DNA from: an uncultured Clostridia bacterium | GTDB taxonomy: Bacteria; Bacillota; Clostridia; Lachnospirales; Lachnospiraceae | Assembly (NCBI GenBank): GCA_946623485.1 | Contig: CAMORF010000030.1 | Location: forward strand, 1-11,508 | DNA: 11,508 bases | Reading direction: 5' to 3' | In this document: one piece after another, positions 7,398 to 11,508 of the stretch | Layout: every line of letters starts with the position of its first letter | Position numbering within the stretch: the first letter of the stretch is position 1 | Notes under the pieces: generated by a model | What the model was told of the DNA's origin: nothing | The model's database searches: none | What the model saw: only the letters and a program-made list of their open reading frames with translations | Program-made: the position numbers and the translations under genes

Positions 7398-7444
7398 AAA
7401 AAGTATCGCGCACGCCGCTAAAGCGGCATAATTCCACCGTGCGC
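7398..7444 (-). terminator. Candidate terminator after the nucleoside hydrolase gene
   Basis: On the minus strand GCGCACG (7444-7438) pairs with CGTGCGC (7414-7408). A second GC-rich stem, GCCGCT-TT-AGCGGC (7427-7414), lies inside. The structure is followed by GATAC and then five T residues (7402-7398). The five bases between stem and T-run make it imperfect, but it sits about 90 bases after the gene's stop and before the ABC leader, where a terminator is expected. Confidence 0.4.
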
Positions 7445-7466
7445 CCGTGCGATCCTCGCCGGAGGC

Positions 7467-7505
7467 GGTATCGTAAACGCATTTTCTAAATGCGTTTACG
7501 ATACC
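7467..7505. repeat. Perfect 18-bp inverted repeat with 3-base loop
   Basis: GGTATCGTAAACGCATTT (7467-7484) and its exact reverse complement (7488-7505) flank a TCT loop, 25 bases after the stop of the nucleoside hydrolase. Read on the plus strand it is followed by TTTTA; on the minus strand, the direction of the genes, it is not followed by T residues. It may protect the mRNA 3' end, add to termination with the adjacent structure, or be a small dispersed element. Confidence 0.75.
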
Positions 7506-7530
7506 TTTTATCCCTTATGTCACGGCAATT

Positions 7531-8565
7531 TCAGAACGCATCCTTACTTGCTGTTCTGTACAGAAATTCCATAAAGCTCTTCCTGTAATCCACATCACTG
7601 ACCACTGTAACGTTATAATCGAAGTCTCCGGTTATCAAGTCATACTGAAAGCCTTCCTGATAGAAGATCACCTGTCCATAGGTCTCTCCGGGATCGGTAA
7701 TGCAGCTGCCGTGGCACTTCTTGCTGTCTGTGATGTAATCAGAACAGACCACACACATCATTGCCGTACCGTCACAGTTCATAACGGAACCTGCGGATCC
7801 GTTCCCTGCATAGAATTCACGGATCTTCGTAAACGAGTCATTCACAAACTTTCCGATTCTGTTAAAGGCAGCCAGTTTGTCAAAGAAAGCGTCCGTCCAT
7901 TTATTTTCTCCGCCACACACATCCAGGCCGATCACGGTTACCGGAACACCAAATTCAAGCAGCCTGCTGTAAGCCTGCGCGTCCAGATACACGTTGAATT
8001 CCGAAACGGGAGACGCGTTGCCGGAGCCATAGATTCCTGTCGTTCCCATGGTCCAGATACGCTTTACCTGTTTCATGGTTTCCGGATCCCGGTCGATTGC
8101 CCGGGCAATGTTGGTTGCCGGTCCCAGCACGACGATCTCAATTTCACCGGGATTGCTGCGTACCGTATCAAGGATGAAGTCAATGGCATCTTTTTCCTGC
8201 GCTTCTCCTGTCGGATGAATGAGATCCATCTCCCCCATACCGTCCTTCCCAAACACGCTGACCGGCCGGATGGGAGTCCCATCGTAACGAGTATCCGATC
8301 CTTTGTATACCGGTACCGACGCGCCTGCCACCTCCAATGCGGCAAGCGCGTTCCTGGTTGCCTGCTCCAGACTAACGTTTCCGGCCAGCACGCTGACGCC
8401 CTCAATCTCAACCTCTCTGCTGCATACGGCCAGGATCAAGGCGCAAGCATCATCGGCAGCTGTGTCAGTATCGATAATGATTTTCCGCGGCGATCTGCTG
8501 TCCGCAAGGGCAGCGCATGGAAGCATCAGCGTTACGAGAAACATTACAAACAGCATCCTTTTCAT
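7531..8565 (-). CDS. Secreted inosine/uridine-preferring-type nucleoside hydrolase
   Basis: Enzyme family that cleaves the N-glycosidic bond of nucleosides to give ribose and a free base. The 344 residues begin with a signal peptide (MKRMLFVMFLVTLMLPCAALA), so it should act outside the membrane rather than in the cytosol. The calcium/ribose site is recognisable: DTDTAADD at 32-39 (family DTDxxxDD), GN at 62-63, LGPATNIARAI at 147-157, SEFNVYLDAQA at 188-198, and Asp265 in NCDGTAMM. In well-studied family members a catalytic His directly precedes this last Asp; here it is Cys264, so substrate or mechanism may differ. ATG at 8565 is preferred over the GTG one codon earlier because AAAGGAG then has a 6-base spacer. 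It lies 114 bases after the sensor gene and its leader is a 16-bp repeat array. A role in nucleoside salvage is likely; a non-enzymatic or altered role is possible. Confidence 0.9.
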   Translation of the reverse strand: MKRMLFVMFLVTLMLPCAALADSRSPRKIIIDTDTAADDACALILAVCSREVEIEGVSVLAGNVSLEQATRNALAALEVAGASVPVYKGSDTRYDGTPIRPVSVFGKDGMGEMDLIHPTGEAQEKDAIDFILDTVRSNPGEIEIVVLGPATNIARAIDRDPETMKQVKRIWTMGTTGIYGSGNASPVSEFNVYLDAQAYSRLLEFGVPVTVIGLDVCGGENKWTDAFFDKLAAFNRIGKFVNDSFTKIREFYAGNGSAGSVMNCDGTAMMCVVCSDYITDSKKCHGSCITDPGETYGQVIFYQEGFQYDLITGDFDYNVTVVSDVDYRKSFMEFLYRTASKDAF

Positions 8566-8566
8566 C

Positions 8567-8662
8567 ACAGACTCCTTTCAACACAAACTCCTTTTCCCGC
8601 AGGTACCCTGCACCTCAGGCTCCTTTCGCTGCAGACTCCTTCCACCATAGTCTCCTTTTGCC
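8567..8662 (-). repeat. Tandem array of six 16-bp units, five with Shine-Dalgarno-like cores
   Basis: Six consecutive 16-base units fill the leader of the nucleoside hydrolase gene. On the minus strand they read, in order: GGCAAAAGGAGACTAT, GGTGGAAGGAGTCTGC, AGCGAAAGGAGCCTGA, GGTGCAGGGTACCTGC, GGGAAAAGGAGTTTGT, GTTGAAAGGAGTCTGT. Five carry AAGGAG at the same phase; the fourth is degenerate and is itself a small palindrome (GCAGG-GTA-CCTGC). The last unit supplies the real ribosome binding site. The first 16 coding bases (ATGAAAAGGATGCTGT) also resemble a unit, shifted by one base. A 16-base period cannot keep a reading frame, so the array acts as DNA or RNA. Confidence 0.85.
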
Positions 8663-8679
8663 GATTCGCCTGAACAATT

Positions 8680-10941
8680 TCAATCAGCGGTATCTCCCTC
8701 ATAGAATCGATATAGGACCTGCTGGTCATTTCTCATGGAATCAGCAGCTTTTCTCGCGCAGGCAATCCTTTCTTCTACCTCCTGCTCCCGTTCTGCATAT
8801 TCAAATATGCCAAACCGAAGGCTGACCTTGCTGGCAGTTTCCTTTTCCACAAATACATCTGACAGGAATTTCTGCAGCAGCTGGTCATACTGATCCTGAT
8901 GCGGGCAGTACAGCAGGAATGTGTCTGAGCCCTGCCTGCACCCGATGCCACCGGTTTTCCGTGCAATCCTTCTGATACTGTGGCCTATGCTCCGTAAGAC
9001 GAGGTCGCCAAACTGCCGCCCGTATGTTTTATTTATCGAATGGAATTGATTCACATCGCACGCGACGATGTCAAATGAGTGTCCCTTATACTGCTGGTCG
9101 AGTCTCTTCATATACCGGATGAAATAGTCAATATGGAACAGTCCGGTCAGCCTGTCCCGCTGCGTATGGCGAATCAGGTCTCGATATTCAGAAAGCTCAA
9201 TACACTTGCTGATCCTGGCTTTTATGATTTCAATATCCGGATACGGCTTGGAAATAAAATCCATCGCGCCGATTTTCAGGCTGTCAAGCTCTGCTTTCTG
9301 ATCGACCGTCAATATGATTACCGGGATTGACATGAGCTCCTCATCCACCTGCATCACGGTCATCACCTCACGGCCGCTCATGTTTGGCATGTACAGGTCA
9401 AGCAGAAGAAGCGCAATATCATCCTTATGCTGCCGCAGCATTTCCAGGGTTTCCACCCCGTCCGATGCATAATAAATATCATAATCCTCCTGAAGCAGAT
9501 CACCCAGGATTTCCCGGTTCATCTCTATGTCATCCGCGATGAGAATGTGCTTCCGCACGCCGATCACAGGCAGATCTGCCGGCTCGGTATCCTTGCCCGG
9601 CTTTTCCGGCTCATCGTCCCGGGTCACTGCCCCAAGGCTTTTGAGGAGCCTTTTTTCCTGATACATGGATGCGTCTGCCCGCTCAAAAGTATCCTGGATG
9701 CCGCGATCCTGATTGCGGATGTAGTCCGCAATGCCGCCGGAAACGATCACTTCCCCTGTCCCAATGTGCTCCTGGGAAAGCCTGTGCAGCTCAAGCATGG
9801 ATTCGTGCCTGTTTTCATAATCCATTCCTGTCAGAAGTACCACGAATTCGTCACCGCCGATCCGGTACACAGGACTGTGGGAGAAGATACCGCAGATCAT
9901 CTTGCAGGCATTCCGGATATACTCATCTCCTGCCTGATGCCCCAGGGTATCATTAATCTTCTTAAGCCCGTTCACATCACAAACAACAACGGAATATTCC
10001 AGAAGTTCTCCCCGCGCGAGCTTCCCGTTCCATTCCTTTTCCGCCTCCAGATAAGCGTGCTTGCTCTTTACGCCGGTCAGCCCATCCTGGTATGCCCGGA
10101 CATGGACCTGCGCGATCTGGGATTTCAGCTCGGTCTGCATGGATTGAATCCGGTCTTCCAGGTCGTCCATGGACGCTGCAGTACCATAGCTATTCTGAGA
10201 CGGTTGATCCTTACTCTCATTTCCCGGACCATTGCCCATTTCCTGCATCAAGGAGTTGGTCAGTTCATCAAGCTTTCCATGGATCAGGCCAAGCCTTCTC
10301 TCGCTTCTCGTGATAATAGCTGTTACGAGACCACCCCCGACCAGCAGTGAGAGAAGCGCCACAATGATCGTCGTCCATGTAAGCGAAGCCAGCTGCCGGT
10401 CATACCATTCCGCGCTGAAGTCTACAGCGATAATGCCGGCAACCTTCTTCTGGGAATCGAAGACCGGGCTGTAAGCACTGTAAAATTTCCCCCATGCGTC
10501 TTCATAATATTCATCATCTGCCGTGGCAGTTCCAAGGCTCGCCTTGTGGAGCGCATCCGTGTATACGATCGGGGAACCGAATTCCCCCGGATCCTCCACC
10601 GTCGGATCCAGGCCGAATGTGAAGGTACCATCCCCCATATCCCGGATGCAATAGATATACTTCAGGTCGATATTGTCCTGGAAGTATGTCAGTGTCTTCA
10701 TAATGGTTTCATAACCGTCTGTCCCTGCGTCTGCGGGCGTGACGGTTTTCAGGACATCGCCGTCTATCATCGCTGCAGCAGTATTCGAGATATCGAGCAT
10801 TCTGGTCTGCATCAGCGTTATGATCGAAGATCTTGATTGTCTCAGCAGCAGGAAACCCAGAGAAGCTGTAACAAGGAGCAGAAATGCAAGCATGAGGAAC
10901 AGATACTTCGAGCTGTGCCTTGATCTGATTCTATCTTTCAT
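8680..10941 (-). CDS. Membrane diguanylate cyclase: sensor - GGDEF - receiver - degenerate GGDEF
   Basis: Signalling protein of 753 residues that probably makes cyclic di-GMP. A first membrane segment (13-34) and a second (about 188-210) bracket an extracellular Cache/PAS-like sensor of about 150 residues. A linker and short coiled region lead to GGDEF domain 1 (285-437), with DxxGLTG, metal-ligand region CDVNGLKKINDTLGH (D322) and intact RIGGDEF (360-366). No RxxD inhibitory site stands at the expected place before it. A receiver domain follows (464-585) with acidic pair D470/D471, phospho-acceptor D515 (LLLLDLYMP), T545 and K565. The final domain (about 596-748) is GGDEF-like, but its signature is GSDTF in place of GGDEF, so it is likely catalytically dead and may bind nucleotide or partners. 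The ATG is placed at 10941 because GGAGG lies 6 bases upstream; an earlier in-frame start would add 23 unlikely residues. No histidine kinase is encoded nearby. Confidence 0.93.
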   Translation of the reverse strand: MKDRIRSRHSSKYLFLMLAFLLLVTASLGFLLLRQSRSSIITLMQTRMLDISNTAAAMIDGDVLKTVTPADAGTDGYETIMKTLTYFQDNIDLKYIYCIRDMGDGTFTFGLDPTVEDPGEFGSPIVYTDALHKASLGTATADDEYYEDAWGKFYSAYSPVFDSQKKVAGIIAVDFSAEWYDRQLASLTWTTIIVALLSLLVGGGLVTAIITRSERRLGLIHGKLDELTNSLMQEMGNGPGNESKDQPSQNSYGTAASMDDLEDRIQSMQTELKSQIAQVHVRAYQDGLTGVKSKHAYLEAEKEWNGKLARGELLEYSVVVCDVNGLKKINDTLGHQAGDEYIRNACKMICGIFSHSPVYRIGGDEFVVLLTGMDYENRHESMLELHRLSQEHIGTGEVIVSGGIADYIRNQDRGIQDTFERADASMYQEKRLLKSLGAVTRDDEPEKPGKDTEPADLPVIGVRKHILIADDIEMNREILGDLLQEDYDIYYASDGVETLEMLRQHKDDIALLLLDLYMPNMSGREVMTVMQVDEELMSIPVIILTVDQKAELDSLKIGAMDFISKPYPDIEIIKARISKCIELSEYRDLIRHTQRDRLTGLFHIDYFIRYMKRLDQQYKGHSFDIVACDVNQFHSINKTYGRQFGDLVLRSIGHSIRRIARKTGGIGCRQGSDTFLLYCPHQDQYDQLLQKFLSDVFVEKETASKVSLRFGIFEYAEREQEVEERIACARKAADSMRNDQQVLYRFYEGDTAD

Positions 10942-10947
10942 GATATT

Positions 10948-10952
10948 CCTCC
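10948..10952 (-). promoter_or_regulatory. Ribosome binding site fixing the sensor/GGDEF start
   Basis: GGAGG followed by AATATC and ATG at 10941. This favours the start that leads directly into the basic patch and first membrane segment. The in-frame start 23 codons further upstream has no comparable site. The 112-base gap up to 11053 contains a TTGACA (11005-11010) but no convincing -10 at 17 bases. Confidence 0.75.
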
Positions 10953-11053
10953 AGTGCTTTCTCCTGAAACGGAAGAAAGTCAGGCATCCGTCATTTCTGC
11001 TGCCTGTCAAAGGATTCTTTGGGAAGATGGAAGATTGCCTCTGCGGATCATCG

Positions 11054-11508
11054 TCAGTCTTTTCTTTCCTTCTTCAACTCTTCTGTCAGGGTGTTTTTGC
11101 TGTTTTTAAACAGGACAGACAACACCCCGATAAACTCATCGCGGCGTTCCTTGTCCATCCCCATGGCTGCCTTCAGAAGTTCTGCGAGGTTCCTCATTTT
11201 ATTCTGGTGCAGTTTCGCGAAAGTATCCGCGCCCGGCGTTTCCAGCACATCGAAGACAAATTCCACAAACTGCCTGCGCTTATCAATCTCAACATCATCA
11301 ATCCAGTCCGTCAGGATCTTGTCCAGCAGTACACTGGAGCCCTTCAATCCCTCCGCGTGTACAAAATGGTTTCCCACAATCTGCCATGTCTGCGCGTCAT
11401 GCTGGAGGACTCCCCGGGCGTTGCTGACGATCACCTCATGGCCATATCGCTCATACATGAGCAGCCCGAACAGGGATTCATCCGGTACAATGCTTCGGAT
11501 CTTTGGCT
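11054..11508 (-). CDS. Mbeg1-like (DUF2974) alpha/beta hydrolase, C-terminal part (5' end outside window)
   Basis: The last 151 or so residues of a protein that continues past the right edge with an open frame. The visible part begins KIRSIVPDESLFGLLMYE and contains GVLQHDAQTW and HFVHAEGLKGSS, then helical segments such as WIDDVEIDKRRQFVEFVFDVL. This pattern matches, from memory, the C-terminal half of Mbeg1-like lipase-type hydrolases (SIVPxxSxxG, QHDxxxW). The nucleophile motif lies outside the window, so catalysis cannot be judged. Methionine codons inside the visible part are not taken as starts because conserved sequence extends upstream of them. The next gene starts 112 bases downstream on the same strand, and no terminator is seen between them. 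Function in this organism is unknown. Confidence 0.8.
   Translation of the reverse strand, partial: PKIRSIVPDESLFGLLMYERYGHEVIVSNARGVLQHDAQTWQIVGNHFVHAEGLKGSSVLLDKILTDWIDDVEIDKRRQFVEFVFDVLETPGADTFAKLHQNKMRNLAELLKAAMGMDKERRDEFIGVLSVLFKNSKNTLTEELKKERKD

Noticed and set aside
7711..8673. Plus-strand open frame opposite the nucleoside hydrolase that also runs through the 16-bp array.
   Set aside because: It is antisense to a conserved enzyme gene and its end is only the translated repeat array.
9427..10350. Long plus-strand open frame opposite the GGDEF gene.
   Set aside because: It is a shadow of the well-supported minus-strand coding region, with no domain or ribosome binding site.
11005..11010. 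TTGACA as a -35 box for the sensor gene.
   Set aside because: At 17 bases downstream there is only ATGCCT, a poor -10, so no promoter is called.

Overview
The window looks like a piece of a Clostridia chromosome, most likely a Lachnospiraceae-type gut or rumen Firmicute. The reasons are GGAGG-type ribosome binding sites, substrate-binding-protein/permease fusions of a kind common in that group, a KtrAB-type potassium uptake pair and an Mbeg1-like hydrolase. This is inferred from gene families, not from a database match. Every gene lies on the minus strand, so transcription runs from high to low coordinates. Base composition looks roughly balanced throughout.

In transcription order: (1) 11508-11054, the 3' end of an Mbeg1-like alpha/beta hydrolase, cut by the window edge. 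(2) 10941-8680, a membrane sensor with an intact GGDEF domain, a receiver domain and a second, degenerate GGDEF domain. (3) 8662-8567, a tandem array of six 16-bp units, five with a Shine-Dalgarno-like AAGGAG core, forming the leader of the next gene. (4) 8565-7531, a secreted nucleoside hydrolase, followed by two hairpin structures (7505-7398). (5) 7183-5609, a fused substrate-binding protein/permease of an amino-acid ABC transporter. (6) 5504-4419, its ATPase, with an unusual C-terminal GHKL-like domain. (7) 4320-2977, a TrkH/KtrB potassium channel subunit. (8) 2849-2451, a short KtrA-like NAD-binding subunit without its C-terminal domain. (9) 2449-2355, three copies of a 30-bp unit, two of them forming a perfect hairpin, starting one base after the ktrA stop. 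(10) 2107 to the left edge, a second, larger binding-protein/permease fusion starting at TTG.

Genes 5 and 6 should form one polar amino-acid importer. The window shows no ATPase for gene 10, so it either shares gene 6 or has its own beyond the left edge. TrkH and the short KtrA should form a potassium uptake system with altered gating control, because the usual C-terminal ligand-binding domain is missing. The GGDEF protein is a probable cyclic-di-GMP synthase.

The most notable points are the binding-protein lobe order (C-lobe before N-lobe, once in gene 5 and twice in gene 10), the ATPase-GHKL fusion, the truncated KtrA abutting a palindromic repeat, and the 16-bp repeat array with its repeated ribosome-binding-site core. 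All domain calls were made by eye without searches.
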